A stretch of 64,000 nt of DNA from Bactericera cockerelli (GCA_024516035.1 CM044956.1:53326335-53390334), one strand, 5' to 3'. Counted from the first letter of the stretch, positions 33,161 through 45,399 are shown. The notes: generated by a model not told the origin, from the sequence alone. A program made the numbers and translations.

Positions 33161-33409
33161 AATATATTGTTTCTCTTTAATTCTTTCTTCTATCTTTTCT
33201 GATCTACAAACCTCTTTGGGTGTAACATAATTTCTTATTTCATATTACCTTATTTATCCCCTTCATGTCATCATGTCATCATTTCATTTTTCTTCTTCTT
33301 CTATTCTATCTCCTACCTCACAGAGCTCTTCTTCGATCCCATAAATCTTCCTCTACCTCCTCTTATTACTTTTATCAACAGCTAATGAAATTGTTCTCCA
33401 TTGTAATTA

Positions 33410-33413
<4 letters not shown>

Positions 33414-33451
<38 letters not shown>
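33414..33451. repeat. TC dinucleotide microsatellite
   Basis: About 18 uninterrupted TC units inside a wider CT-rich stretch (33280-33660). Confidence 0.92.
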
Positions 33452-33454
<3 letters not shown>

Positions 33455-33871
33455 AACTATCTATATCTTTCTCTTTTTCCTCTAGTCTTTTCTCATCTCT
33501 TTTTTTCTTATTTTCTTCACTCATCTCATGCGAAAAGGTTTACACTTTTCTTGTTTTATGACTTTATCAAACTTTATCTTTCCCACTCTCCCTCCTCCTC
33601 TTCATCTCTCTCTCCCACACTTCCCCTCCCCCACCTCCTCTCCAATATCTCTTTCTTTCTTATTTTCATGTAAACTTATTTTGTTTTCATGATATTCATT
33701 TTTCTGACATCAGCTATTTCCGTGCACTTTATGTCCTGATGGTGAAACGCATCTAAACTTATGTCTATTCAGTGTGGAAGTCTGGACCCTGTATACTAGT
33801 ATATGATGCATGGAAGAAGTAATGGAGATAACTTAACGTATCGTGGGCAATGAAGTACACTTCATCTGGTA

Positions 33872-34073
33872 TCTAGTCTGGTAATCCAGGTAGCGTAGGG
33901 ATCCGTTGGTTCGAATCCCACCCAGTGCATGAACTTTTCCTCATTAATTTGACTCTGTGATCACATAATCATAAGACTCTGAGGGTTAGGTGGTAGAAAA
34001 TGTTTTGAGCAGTAACCCAGACTGGTGATCACCTTCCACTAAAGAGATGTTATTATAATAACAAATTAATTCT
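33872..34073 (+). mobile_element. tRNA-derived SINE, family B, 5' end lost
   Basis: TAGTCTGGTAATCCAGG, then GGTTCGAATCCCACCCAGTG and AAGACTCTGAGGGTTAGGTGG match the copy at 740-943. The A box is missing. Confidence 0.72.
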
Positions 34074-34189
34074 TCTTCTTTACATTCTTTTGAAGGTAAT
34101 AAGGGAAGCCATATTGGATGGTTTCTTATATCACAGGTTTGATACATTACAAGTTCTCTTTTGCTTATTTCACCATGATATCTTTTTTT

Positions 34190-34237
34190 TAATATGGGTT
34201 TACCGTCGCTTTTAACTGCATGGCAATATCACAGCCT
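34190..34237 (-). mobile_element. 5S-SINE 3' end fragment
   Basis: T-rich run plus GGGTTTACCGTCGC and AACTGCATGGCAATATCAC: only the last 50 bases of the family. Confidence 0.6.
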
Positions 34238-34414
34238 CATCTTTGAGGGCATACTTCAATAATTATATTTTGTGTGAATTTTCAAAGAAAGTATTGCAAC
34301 ATCAAGTCTGAGATTCGAACACTAATGAAGTTGAAATTCTTGGTTCAAAAAGTTGATCCAAGCGACCAAATCGTTTTTTCTATAAAAAAAAAAAAATAGC
34401 TACTACAAAAAAAA

Positions 34415-34636
34415 AATGTGTTTAACGTCGTTTTCAACTGCATGGTCATATCACGACGAGGGTGTTACTACCCTCTATACTCAGGAAACTCACAAACCTA
34501 CTAACCACATTAATCTCACCCAGTCTGGGTTGGGTCGGAATGCGAACATCACGAAGTCTTCACTTCGCTGGACGTTGCTTAATTTCGCTGATCCTACGAG
34601 AACCGGGCATTCAACGCGATATCGACGCTGGCAAAT
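34415..34636 (-). mobile_element. 5S rRNA-derived SINE
   Basis: On the minus strand, the 5S head (TTGAATGCCCGGTTCTCG and AAATTAAGCAACGTCC) lacks the box C region. It is followed by the body (CAACCCAGACTGGGTGAG) and ACGTTAAACAC. Confidence 0.7.
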
Positions 34637-34838
34637 TGAATCACAAAGAGGCTAACTAACTTCCAGGCCTCTTTGTTTGATTTTCAAAACGTAAAACACT
34701 CACGAATGGTTTAAATTGTTTTATTTAATCCGTATGTTTTGTACCTAGTTTCATATGTATACGAGTATGTACATGGGATACGCATATCCTTTTGGCACCT
34801 AAACAAATGTAAAACTCTTCGATTTTTTCTCCTCGCAG

Positions 34839-34949
34839 ACAAACAAAGCTGTATAAATGAATTCCCAGATTCCCTGGGGCCCCACCGGGATGCAAATCTA
34901 AACTCTGCTGCACTGTGGCTCAGGAGGAATGAGTTGGATTTTCCGGATG
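34839..34949 (+). CDS. Internal exon of an unidentified gene
   Basis: A textbook acceptor (TTTTTTCTCCTCGCAG) ends at 34838 and a textbook donor (GATG|GTAAGT) begins at 34950. The 111-base exon is phase 1 at both ends and fully open, encoding among others INEFPDSLGPHRDANLNSA and LWLRRNELDFPD. It is GC-richer than its flanks. No other exon of the same gene could be linked inside the window, so introns are probably long. The family is not recognised. Confidence 0.5.
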
Positions 34950-35122
34950 GTAAGTGGCCTGGACACCGTCTGACATTGTTTACATTGGATAGAGGTGGAT
35001 AAAGGAGAAAAAGAAAAGAAAGTAAAGGATAAAAGAGAAAAAGAGTTATTGATGAAGTTCTGAAACAAGGTAATATCATGTCAAAATAGAAGAGATTGAA
35101 TGTTAACAATATTTTTGTTCAT

Positions 35123-35235
35123 GTGATATCACAATTATTCAAACTAGCTTTACTAAATCTTTTCTGAACTTGGGACTCGAACCACCGACCTCTGGTTACA
35201 AGTTCGCCACCTTATCGATCAAGCTAGGTTGGTAG
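35123..35235 (-). mobile_element. tRNA-derived SINE, family A
   Basis: On the minus strand: ACCTAGCTTGATCGATAAGG, CCAGAGGTCGGTGGTTCGAG and TAAAGCTAGTTTGAATAAT. The copy is diverged. Confidence 0.7.
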
Positions 35236-35239
35236 AGAT

Positions 35240-36030
35240 ATTGATAATACCAATATAGGATAGGAATCTGCAACATTGCAACACATATTTTGAAAGGCGT
35301 ATTTTTTTAAAGGTATATTAAATCAGATGAAAACAAAATTGAACTACATTTTTTGTTATTAGACCTTAGTTTTAGATATTATTTTATTTTATTAGACCTA
35401 AGTTTTATTTTACATTAGAAAAGATAGGGAAATTGTGAAAAATGGCTGGTCCGTTCATTAATTTAAAATTGAAAAAAAAAAACTTTAAATCTATTACTTG
35501 AAAAAAATAGTGGTAATATTTTGTGTCGACCATGCTGGTTCTACTAATGTTGTTCTTTTATCATTATTTCAAGAAAATATTTATTTTCAAAGTTAACAAA
35601 TTTAATTTTACCATTGATTTTCAATCATGAAGGTCCCAGAAACTGGACTGTGTAGGGTCAGGGTGAGCTCTACCTCTGTAGGAACTTTCACTGCAGGAAA
35701 AGTTGGAACTTGTTTTGCAAGAAAATTTCTGATTAGGATCCTCGGAGTAATCTCTGAGGAATTTGCCAAAAGGGGATGAAGAAGATGAGTAAATGTTTCC
35801 CAGAAAGAAAATCATGCCTCATAGCTTCCTCACGAAATATTTTTTTATGTTATATAGTAATGTTTAAATTGAAAAAAATTTAACCGAAAAATAATTGATA
35901 TTGTTGGAGGCACTTCGGGGCCTTTTTCACATTGGGTAAGACATGGGACAGGACAATATTCGGATAACAGTTTCAGACCTTTTAGTCCTCATTACTAGTT
36001 CTAGTCAAATAGTCTTGATGTAAGGGCCTA
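35240..36030. other. No supported gene
   Basis: AT-rich, with a minus ORF (35621-35815) rich in Ser and lacking motifs. Confidence 0.45.
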
Positions 36031-36034
36031 CAAA

Positions 36035-36110
36035 CTCACAAACAAAGCTACTCAAATTAACCACGCTCAGCCTGAATAGGGCCAGGATTACTCAGCATCA
36101 CTAGTTTAAA
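36035..36110 (-). mobile_element. 5S-SINE body fragment
   Basis: ACTCACAAACAAAGCTACTC and CTCAGCCTGAATAGGGCCAG match the middle of the family. Confidence 0.5.
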
Positions 36111-36404
36111 TATAAATAATTCTTCAAATTTTGGTGTACCCCTGGATTTACTATTCCTATTACTGTTTCGGAAGTAAAAACAGTTGCAGTGTTCTTAATA
36201 AAATCATGAATATTTCTTTAGTCGAGTCAAACTGTATTGCTAAAAAAAAAGCTCGCAGAAAAATTAACAGTGCACTTTATTAGTCTAGAAAGGAAGAAGC
36301 TGAGACCAATCCTTCAGGGCATTCTAAAGAGATGAGTTTTCTTGAGAAAATTAAAATTATAAAGTCTGTTGAATTTTTTTTCTAAAGAATAATAAAAAAC
36401 TATT

Positions 36405-36700
36405 TTGATTTGCTTAGCAAGCTCTTCTTCTCATCTCTCGTCAGTTTCTCGCTCTACTTTAAGTTTTCCTTCTCCTCTTTCTTCTCTTCCTGATCCATTA
36501 TCCTATTCATCTCCATATCGCATCCTTCTCCTACTCTTCTTTCTACTCCTCATTATCCTCCTTCTGCTTTTCATCCTCCTCCTCTTCCCTTGTCATATTC
36601 ATCTCCGCATCGAATCCTCCTTCTCCTCCTGATTCTCCTTCTGCATTATCCTATTCATCTCCACACCGAATCTTTCTCCATCTCCTCCTCCCTTCTACTT
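36405..36700. repeat. CT-rich degenerate tandem repeat
   Basis: Blocks like CCTATTCATCTCCGCATCG and CTCCTTCTCCTCCTGATTC recur with roughly 70-base spacing. The ORFs here reflect composition. Confidence 0.75.
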
Positions 36701-36889
36701 TTTTCATCTTCAAGAAATGTGTTTCGAGGGGACAGATTTTTTGTTACAAAATTCAACTCGAAATCAAACTCAGGATCTCTGGACCAAGGACATTACCTGG
36801 CTGTGTTCACAACCGTTACACTTTGGTTTTTGGCCTTTTTATTGATCAATACAAGACATTATTCCATCCTCTCACCACCGTGATTTAGT

Positions 36890-37415
36890 TATCAACACCT
36901 ATCTCACGGACACGGAATTATTATGTTGATATTATTCCATCAAGTTTTTTTCTCAAAAATACTCAATTTTACTCATGAGTCATGACAATACGGAGTTTGT
37001 TGAAAACAGAAAGCCTGCCAAGAATCCAGTTACCAGTCAAGTCAGCTGAGTTAGTGAAACACTAATGACCACTTACATGCGGGTTTTAATTGCCATAATA
37101 GCGCGGAACGACCTCTTGATCCATGGTTAGTGAGATCTCACGAGAAATTAATGCATTGAGATATCTATTTCATGGGTCATCAAGGAAATTTGCTACTAGC
37201 CAGGCAGTGTTCCTCTGAGGCCCATTCATTGATGATATTTTCTGTAATTACTTTTGACGTAAGGATCCATGATGAGGAAATTTCAAGATAGGAGAAGAAA
37301 GCACTGGACTCAGCTTTTAAGAATAATTCCATAAATTTGTTTTGTAAAAAATACATCCAGACCTTGCCAATTAATAATTATTTTTACCCAACATTACTAA
37401 TTTGATAAGCATGGG
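36890..37415. other. No supported gene
   Basis: Ordinary AT-rich sequence. I see no element ends or coding motifs. Confidence 0.5.
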
Positions 37416-37423
37416 GCTTTTAA

Positions 37424-37795
37424 CAACTTGAGTGCCAGACTGTTTTTTGAGAACTTCACTTCAGTGCCATGAGTACCCATGTGAGATCTCAATCCAGCCT
37501 GAAAACACTTAAAGTGAGACCCCATGTGGTTTCTCAGAAGATGTTTTTTTCATTCAAAAAAACTGTTCCAGCAGGCCATGAGTACCCATATTGGGTCTCA
37601 CACAATTCAGGTCTTATTTATAAGTAACATTCATCTAAGATGCTCTAGAAACACAGTCTCAAAGCTTCAGATCGATCAGAGAAAAAAAATGTCATGACAC
37701 GGTGTGCACGGACTGTCATTTTTCAACTTGGCACTGAAGTGAAGTTTCATGAGTACCCATTTGGGATCTCATGGCACTCAAGTTGTTAAATTACT
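37424..37795. mobile_element. TTAA-flanked MITE with internal repeats
   Basis: TTAA lies at 37420-37423 and 37796-37799. The perfect 13-bp inverted ends are CAACTTGAGTGCC and GGCACTCAAGTTG. Inside, CATGAGTACCCAT followed by a GGGATCTCA-like end occurs three times forward, with a weaker reverse copy. The target matches piggyBac-type elements, but the ends are unlike those of the copy at 17613. Confidence 0.75.
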
Positions 37796-38399
37796 AATAA
37801 TAATCTAAATACAGGAAAATCATCATTCGAGCAAGAAGGCTGCTATACTTTCGTCGTGATTTCTATGCTTTTTAAGCCTAATTTATTTTTGTATTATATT
37901 TATATGTACTTTAATATTTACACATAGGTATTTGGAAATACCGAACCCTATATCTTCTTACAAATTGATATCAGTGCATGTTGAATTTTTTGGTGTGACA
38001 TTATTGATTATCCGGATCGATTGTTGACCAGGCCTGTTTAACTACCTCTATAACTTGTTCATGAAACTGGTTATTCGTTTTATATTCTCCTTGGTCATTA
38101 TATTTCCAATCATGAAGATTAAATTTGTTAGTGCCCAACATACACAGATAACTAATTAATATTAATATGTTGATTCGTTTTCACAACACAAAAACTTGTT
38201 CTTAATTGTCAAAAATGTACCTGAATTCCAGATTATTAAATTCACATAATTTGATATTTATAGTGACCAAATCCTTGACGTATCCACTTCAAAGTGAGAT
38301 ACACAGAAACTCCTGTCAAGTTGAAAAATGTTGATTTTTTTAAAAGATGAGTGTTTCACAGCCGTTTTTATAGCATAGCCATGAAACAGGAGCTACTGT

Positions 38400-38650
38400 A
38401 GACGATTGTGGTCTGTGTTGTAGCCTGTCCATCCCGTAGTATGACCACCCTCTAATGGTCTAGAAATGACACAGTACTTCCCATTTAGGTGGTGGGTCAA
38501 CACGAGCGCACCGGAAGGTATCCCTTACAAACAACTGTTACCAAAATTTTAATACAATTTATTGTCAGCGCCGGGGATCGAAGCCGGGACCTTCCGCATG
38601 GCAAGTGAGTGCTCAACCACTAAGCAATACAACCTGAGTTACCTACTTTG
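38400..38650 (-). mobile_element. tRNA-derived SINE, family C
   Basis: On the minus strand: A box region TTGCTTAGTGGTTGAGCACT, B box GGCTTCGATCCCCGGCG, then a body with GGGATACCTTCCGGTGCGC and AGAGGGTGGTCATACTACGG. The anticodon stem does not pair well, so it is not a tRNA gene. Confidence 0.6.
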
Positions 38651-39310
38651 TCTTATGACAGTGGTGCACTTTGCGCATTGACATTGGAATTCACTGAACT
38701 AAAGGACCCACTAGACTGACTGTGATTATATTTCGAGTTTGATCTTACCAAAATACTCATCACTCGTCTCTTCAAGAATAAAACTAGAGAACATAATCTA
38801 GATAGAATAAAATCCAGCAGCTTTCTTCTCATCTAATAACCGCTGAAGCGGCTGAACCATCAAAGTCCGTTTTCACCGGCAAAACAAACAAATAGAATCT
38901 CAGGCAATTTAACCAATCTAGAGCAAATTCACTTTCTTTGTTTTAATAAATGAAAAAAAACATCTCGGCAGAGTTGCCAGATTGGGGGATTTTTTCCCCA
39001 AAATGGGGAAAAAACACGCTCCTGGGGAAATTTTGGGGAAATTATTTTAGACTCCAACTTTGGGGAAATATTTGGGGAAATTTGGTAAGGTAAATATTTT
39101 TTTTTTTTTTTAATTTTCTGTATCATTAATTTTATTCATAATAATCTATTTCTCGAAGAAAAAAAAATCGTGATCGTGATAGTTATTTGAAGCACTGCGA
39201 CGGCGCCGACGGCAGCGAGCATCCGGCAATTCCGGCATCGTCTTTGTCCGTTAGAATATTATGTATCCGTTAGGATATTATCTATATCTATACCTACCCA
39301 TTTATTTAGT

Positions 39311-39520
39311 AATAATGATTTTTGTATTGTTATAAAATTAATAGGACCTAGTTTATGAGAAAGGTGCAAGATTTCATGCCAACTAATAATAATTATTGTA
39401 TTATTATAAAATTACTAGGACCTATAGTTTTATGAGAAAAGTGCAAAATTTCATGCCTGTTACTAATAATAATTATTGTAATGTTATAAAATTACTAGGA
39501 CCTAGTTTTATGAGAAATAT
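39311..39520. repeat. Three tandem units of about 76 bp inside the hAT element
   Basis: Each unit has TTATAAAATTACTAGGACCT, TTATGAGAAAAGTGCAA and TTTCATGCC. The third is cut short. Confidence 0.8.
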
Positions 39521-39555
39521 ATCTCAACGCCATTTTTTGTACATTTTTTTCTTTG

Positions 39556-39722
39556 ATATCATGTGATCTGTGGGTATGATTCCAAATAGAATATCAACTC
39601 TTTGACACAGATCTGATATCATGTGATCTTTGGGTATGAGTCCAAAATAGAATATCAAGTCTTTGACACAGATATCATGTGATCTGTGGGTATGAGTCCC
39701 AAAAAGAATATCAAGGCTTTCA
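39556..39722. repeat. Three tandem units of about 58 bp inside the hAT element
   Basis: Each unit has GATATCATGTGATCTGTGGG, TATGAGTCC, AGAATATCAA and TTTGACACAG. The last is shortened. Confidence 0.85.
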
Positions 39723-40559
39723 CTCGTATTTATCAATGATTTTAAGTCTGTCTTAAGACAGAAAAAAGTGCTTCAGATTCACTTGAAAACAAAATTGTCG
39801 CCCATATTTATGAATAAATTCAAATCCGACCTGAGACAATTTTTTTGCTTAAGAGAACCTACAAATTTAAGACTTTTGCAAGACAGGGTATCCGCTGTCT
39901 TGAGTAACTGTAACTCAGTGAGTGAAGGCCAACTAATGACAATCGTGATTTTTTTAAATATGTCTTTTTTCTGCTACATTGTACTGAATTATTTTTTCTC
40001 GTTCACAAAAATAAATTTCTTCCCACTGCAGTGTTACAGAACTGCATGTTACTGTTTAATTTTACCTTGAGGTTGAGGTGCCTTTTTTTCTTCTAGGCTT
40101 CCTATACATAAAATATTCTATTGGTTTTGTCTTGTGGTTCATATAAATATGCTATTGCCTCAGATAAACCTACTTCACGTCTTTCAGTGAAACCCTGCTT
40201 GTCTCATGGATCCATATCATATGTGAGGAAATATTTGTTCTTTATAGCTAATGGTTCAAATTCTGGATTGGGATGACTTTTTGATTACGAATCTGGTTAA
40301 TGTTGGTTAATGTTTTGAAACTTTTTTTTTGCTGGTGTTTACTGATATGTGAGTATAAGGGTTAGACAAGTAGACACAAAGAACATGTCTAAGATATAAA
40401 GAACAAAAATAACACATTTTTGGGTTTGAATAACTGCAAATAAACGGTAGATTTTTTTTTGGGGAATTTTTCTGAAAATAGCATGTTTTTGGGGAAATTT
40501 TTTGTACATGGTGGGGAAATTACACAAAGTTCATCTGGCAACCCTGCATCTCGGAACAT

Positions 40560-42730
40560 TTTAAATCGACTTGAAGAACTCACGGGAACCAAAATCAATA
40601 ATAGCGAAGAATTTCTAATATTTACTACACTGATTTCTTCGTAAATTGAATTTTTATAATTTCCAATCTAAGAAGCTCTCACCTAGATTTAAAAGAAAGG
40701 TAAGTGTTGTTGTTATTTTTTATTAACTTTTTCTCTGTAAAAACGTGAAACAGATCATGGCGCTGGTTTCGTGTTCAATAATTCAATTTATCAGAAACTA
40801 GCAGGTTGCATTTACCTGAGTAAATATTACCTATCTTGTTCTATGAAGATTGTGGATTTGTGAAGTAAATGTACACAAACAGGTGCGTATATTATCTACA
40901 CTGATCATATTATATGGATAAGATCAGATTATGATAGGAGGTAAGTTGAACTGCACACAACCCACTGTTATACATAACTAATTTTCTTATCTAGGTTAAC
41001 AGATTAATATCTAGGTACTTCGTGGTTTGCTGATGTACTGGTAAAATGTGCAAAAATTGAATTCAATTGAATAATGATCACCTTGATATTAACTTATTTT
41101 GGAAACTTAAACAAAGAATACCTCCATATGTGGTTCTCAGGCAGTTTGTATTAGTCTTATAAAAGTTAAATCCACTCATCAATTAACTGATTGATTGATC
41201 AGTTGATCGATATATTATATTTCAGAGATTAAAAAGTACCAAAACTCAGTTCTAGTTGTTTAAAATTCAGAATTACTCTTGCATGCGTAAGATGACACGC
41301 GCACACTTATAAAACCGAATTAACCCCGTATAAGCATGTATCATGAAGCTATCATCCCTACCAAAAGACCAAGGAACTGAATCAGAATAGTTAGATATGA
41401 GGATAGAGAGAACGGGCTGTTATAATGTATTACTTTAGGAACCTATATGAAGAAAGCTAACCTACATCTTACAAAGAATAAAGACCGGTGAAAGAAATCT
41501 ACCTACACAGTAATACATGAAGACAGCTCAAAATATAGCAATAAAGAAAGAAAGGTATCATACATAGTAACACATGTGAAAAAGAGTACTTACATAATAT
41601 GGATATAGTAATACATGAGGCGTATTCTCCAGCTTTTTTATCATGCAAAGTAAAGTACTCCCCAAAGGAATGCTAAATTTACTCTCAACGCATACATTTT
41701 ATTCTCTTTCCTCTTCGCGTATTACCACATAAAAAAATACGCTCTCAGTACTATATTCATTTCTCTTAGAATTTCAACACTTTTGTGGTTTTCTTTTCCT
41801 ATAGCGTCTTGTTTCATATAAATACGAGTGATGATAATATGTACAGTACTTTTATGTTCGCTTTTTCTCCCGAAATGGTAGATCACCTCATGTAGCAGTT
41901 TCCCTGGTTTTCAAATTCGTAACTTTAAATATCTCTTTTATGTCTGCTCAAAAAAAAAGGAGTTGAGTTGAGAACAAGGTTCCAGAAATGGCGTTCATTA
42001 TTCGTAATGTCTAAGAGAATGAAAAATAAAGAAAAACGCTTTGAAGGTGAGATTTTTAAAATTAAAGACTGTAAAATTATGGTAAGAATTAGGTTCCTAA
42101 GTAGACGCATAAAAAACACCCCCATAATCTTATATAGCAACAGCTGAATTCCTAAACTACAGTACTCAACAAACAAACCTAAATTTAATCAAACTTTTGT
42201 ACAGAACATGTACCTAAACGCAGAAGAAAACGTTGGGAAAACTTTTGAAATAATACAAAAAATTGCGAATTTTGTTTAAATTGAAGCATTTAAAAGTTTG
42301 TTTTATCCTTGGATACTTTGAGAGTTTCAGACTTGTTTAGACAATTAAATTAAAGTACCCACTCAAAAGTATTCTCTTCTTTCAAACACAAGCTGAAAAG
42401 AATGTAAATGTAAATGAAAATCCAAATTTCTTGAGATTTCTGAAGAGAAAATTTGACACCAGAAAGATACTCACTTTATTGGTATTATGTATGTATAGTA
42501 AAATTTGTACATGGTACATTGGTACGTGTTACGACTGAATTTTTCTTCCAAAAATGAATCAATTTTGAGAGAGTACCTAAAAAAATAAAATTCTGTTTGG
42601 TATCTAAATTAGATGAACTATTCCTACATTACCCTTCACGCCCTCTGGTGGGAATTTCAACCTACCTATCACATTGCATATATTTCAGCTATCAAGCGAA
42701 AGTGGCTTTGGTTAATAATTATTAGACATT
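40560..42730. other. No supported gene
   Basis: AT-rich. The plus frame right of the hAT target (about 40556-40644) is open and reads partly like protein (LNRLEELTGTK), but it is short and not splice-bounded upstream. Nothing else stands out. Confidence 0.45.
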
Positions 42731-42734
42731 TAAT

Positions 42735-42950
42735 ACTGTTTCATAATTCGGCCCTAGGAGTTCCAGGACCAACCAAACTCATCCATGAGAGAGGTTGGCA
42801 AAAAGCCAAAAAGAAGGAGAAGTTAAGTACAGTGAGATACAACTGCCATCTAAATTGTGAAACCAGAACTGCCAGAATCAACCAAACTCAACCATTAGGA
42901 AGATGTTGAACAATGGCGACCCCAAGTAGGTTCGGGAAAGAGCAAAGGAG
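42735..42950 (+). mobile_element. SINE-like repeat related to the tail of 2345-2645
   Basis: GCCAGAATCAACCAAACTCA, ATGTTGAACAATGGCGACCC and a final AAAGAGCAAAGGAG resemble the 2575-2640 segment (CAATCAAACTCAACC, GGTTGAACAACGTTGACCC). The head is unclear. Confidence 0.5.
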
Positions 42951-42999
42951 ACAACCAAAGTAGATAGTGAAAAAATCTACCTAGTCGGACATCGAACCC

Positions 43000-43782
43000 A
43001 GATCACCTGCGAGTGTGACCACTGTGACTATTTCAACATTAGAAAATTCCTCATGAGTTCCTCAGACAGAAAATAGAAGCGACCTCACATAAAGTACCAA
43101 GTGAACTGTGCTGTGAAAGCGATACATAATTATGAGTCAGAAGAATCTTCAGAGGATCTTCACCGACTGAGGCGTATTTTGTTTCATACTAATGGTGATC
43201 AAACCTTGCAGGGTTTTTTCTATAGAAATATTTAAAATAACCATGAAAATTTCTGTCCTAGCACTGTTATAGCACTGATTTGTTCACAGATTCTTAAAAG
43301 TTCTATCCTAGTAGGTAGGTTTAAAAGCATTTAACAAAACCAAAAATGTGAAAATATATAAAAATAAGCCAAGTTCCGATCCAAAAAAGTTCTGTGAATA
43401 AAAGAACTGATATCTAAAAATCATAGCCAAGTAGGTACCTAGTCAAAATAACCAAATATAATTGCAGCCTATTTATTTTTACCTAATTATCAACTTTTAA
43501 AAGAATCAGTAAATTAGAACTATGGCTTTTGTTTCAATGAGATATACTAATTATTAAAACAATTTTTGGATAGTCAATAGGTACTATACATGAGTGTTGG
43601 TCAGATGTTCAGTCCAAAATTTTCATCTATTTATAATAATTATATGTGAAATCTCTGTTTATATTTCAAAGGTAAAATAATAAATAAAATTTTCATCTAT
43701 TATAAATAATTTTATTGTAATGTATGCGGGAACATGATCTATCGTACTAGCGTGGACCTAGAAAATGTTCAAAATTTTATAG
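43000..43782. other. No supported gene
   Basis: AT-rich up to the gap. AAAATTTTCATCTATT occurs twice (about 43616 and 43687). Confidence 0.45.
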
Positions 43783-43882
43783 NNNNNNNNNNNNNNNNNN
43801 NNNNNNNNNNNNNNNNNNNNNNNNNNNNNNNNNNNNNNNNNNNNNNNNNNNNNNNNNNNNNNNNNNNNNNNNNNNNNNNNNN
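43783..43882. other. Assembly gap of 100 N
   Basis: Exactly 100 N. The right flank (ACTGAGCTCCCGGGACAGAC, 43886-43906) is the start of the tRNA-like repeat also present at 53723-53802, so the gap probably swallowed the rest of it. Confidence 0.97.
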
Positions 43883-43892
43883 TTAACACTGA

Positions 43893-44030
43893 GCTCCCGG
43901 GACAGACAATAATCTCCAAATCTCCTCTTCAACCATCACACAAAATACATTCTGATGGTTATTTGGTTCAAATTCACCAATCGGAGTGGGTTGTGTCAGT
44001 TGTGTGACGGTTGAAATGGAGATTAGGGGA
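43893..44030. mobile_element. Palindromic MITE, copy 1
   Basis: AATCTCC...CAACCATCACACA on the left is mirrored by TGTGTGACGGTTGAAATGG and AGATTAGGGG on the right. The centre has CATTCTGATGGTTATTTGG. The second copy is at 55136-55273. Confidence 0.6.
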
Positions 44031-44494
44031 TTATGAGAGTGGAGAGTGTTTTCTGGAACGAGGGCCAGATGCCCATGTTTCGAAAAAGAAGTGCAGAAAA
44101 TAAATTTGTCACTGTTTAAATAAATTAGTATTTAAAATTGATTCTAGATTCTATTGATCAGGTAATTCCATAACTTTTATTAATCCTAGTCTCCTAGGAC
44201 CTAAACATAATGATATATCTGTTTATGAAACTACATCAAAAATATTACGATATATATTTAATTTGTATATATATGCATTTATAATTAATAACAATAATGG
44301 TGGTAACCTTGTACAAATGTTAGTACAACAAATCAACTTCCTTCTGCACAAAAAGTGAAAGGGATAAAAATGTTTAAATTTAAAATAAATTTCCAAACTT
44401 CAAACAGATTTACAATTCACAATTGCCAGCATACGTACTTACAGTTTACGTATTTTAAATTATTTATTATTCTATAATTTTTACAAGATCAATA

Positions 44495-45390
44495 AGTGTA
44501 TTTTCTGTACTTAATCTCCCCCAATCTCGTATCAGCTGATCACAGATTAAGGATTTCTCCTCACGGCTTGTTCTTATTTCCCTCCAATCTTAACCCGACG
44601 TTTTCGTCAGATCGAGATCAACGCCATTTTGAAATCAATTTGACTTTGAGGTTGACCTTCAGCAGATCTTTATTATTTGTTTATGTTTTCATAAATTTAC
44701 ATTGAATAAACTTTTTTTGATTTTCTATCGATGACTAGGTTACTTTAAACCAGTTTAGGTATTAGGTTCTAGTTTGAATTTTGAGCCAGATTTAAGATTA
44801 GGAATTGTACAGGTATCAAAGTTCATTTTTGATAATGAAAGTACCTATTATTAACATCCTCAATTTACATATTTCGCCGAAAATGAATGCATAATGTACA
44901 GAATGCATTCCCTTTTGCATTACCTTTATAAATCTCAAGTGTACATTTGTTCTACATCTGGAAAGCAAGACGCTGTGTAGTATAAGGACAATCACGTCTG
45001 AGAAATTCTCATGAAAAAAATCAAGGCAGTTTTCAATTTACAAAAGAGCACTGGTTCAAGCTGCAGTGATCGTTAACTCTGCTGTTTGTTGAATGCACCA
45101 AATTTTCTGAACAGTCTATGGAATAGTAACTTGATTTACATCAAAATTTGAGAAAAAGTAGGTAATGAAACTCTCGCAGAAATCTATAAAGTCATAATAA
45201 GGTATTCAGATAGTTCAAATTTCCAATTCTATGAAATATTCTTATCAATCCTTATCAGTAATCTTTATTTACATTTCACTGTGAGAAGCTAGCCCTTAAT
45301 TTAAGTTTCTCTGATTATCGCTAGAGCGCGTCGAGGCGTTCTGATCTCTACAGATCGAGATTGGGGCAGATTAAGTACAGAAAATACACT
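44495..45390. mobile_element. TA-flanked non-autonomous element with 35-bp ends
   Basis: AGTGTATTTTCTGTACTTAA then TCTCCCCCAATCTCG at the left is matched by the reverse complement at the right (45356-45390) with one mismatch. TA stands on both sides. The TA target suggests the Tc1/mariner group. No transposase is visible in the 896 bp. Confidence 0.7.
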
Positions 45391-45399
45391 TAATAGTAG

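Larger units (their letters stand above)
38969..40546. mobile_element. Non-autonomous hAT element with 8-bp duplication
   Basis: CATCTCGG flanks it exactly (38961-38968 and 40547-40554). The ends are CAGAGTTGCCAGAT and, read inwards from the right, CAGGGTTGCCAGAT, which fits hAT terminal repeats. GGGGAAA-type subterminal motifs are repeated five times on the left and three on the right, all on the same strand. The 1578-bp interior has tandem repeats (39311-39520, 39556-39722) and no transposase. Confidence 0.88.

Noticed and set aside
39768..40070. 100-residue ORF inside the hAT element as a transposase
   Set aside because: No hAT dimerisation or catalytic motif, and it lies in AT-rich sequence.
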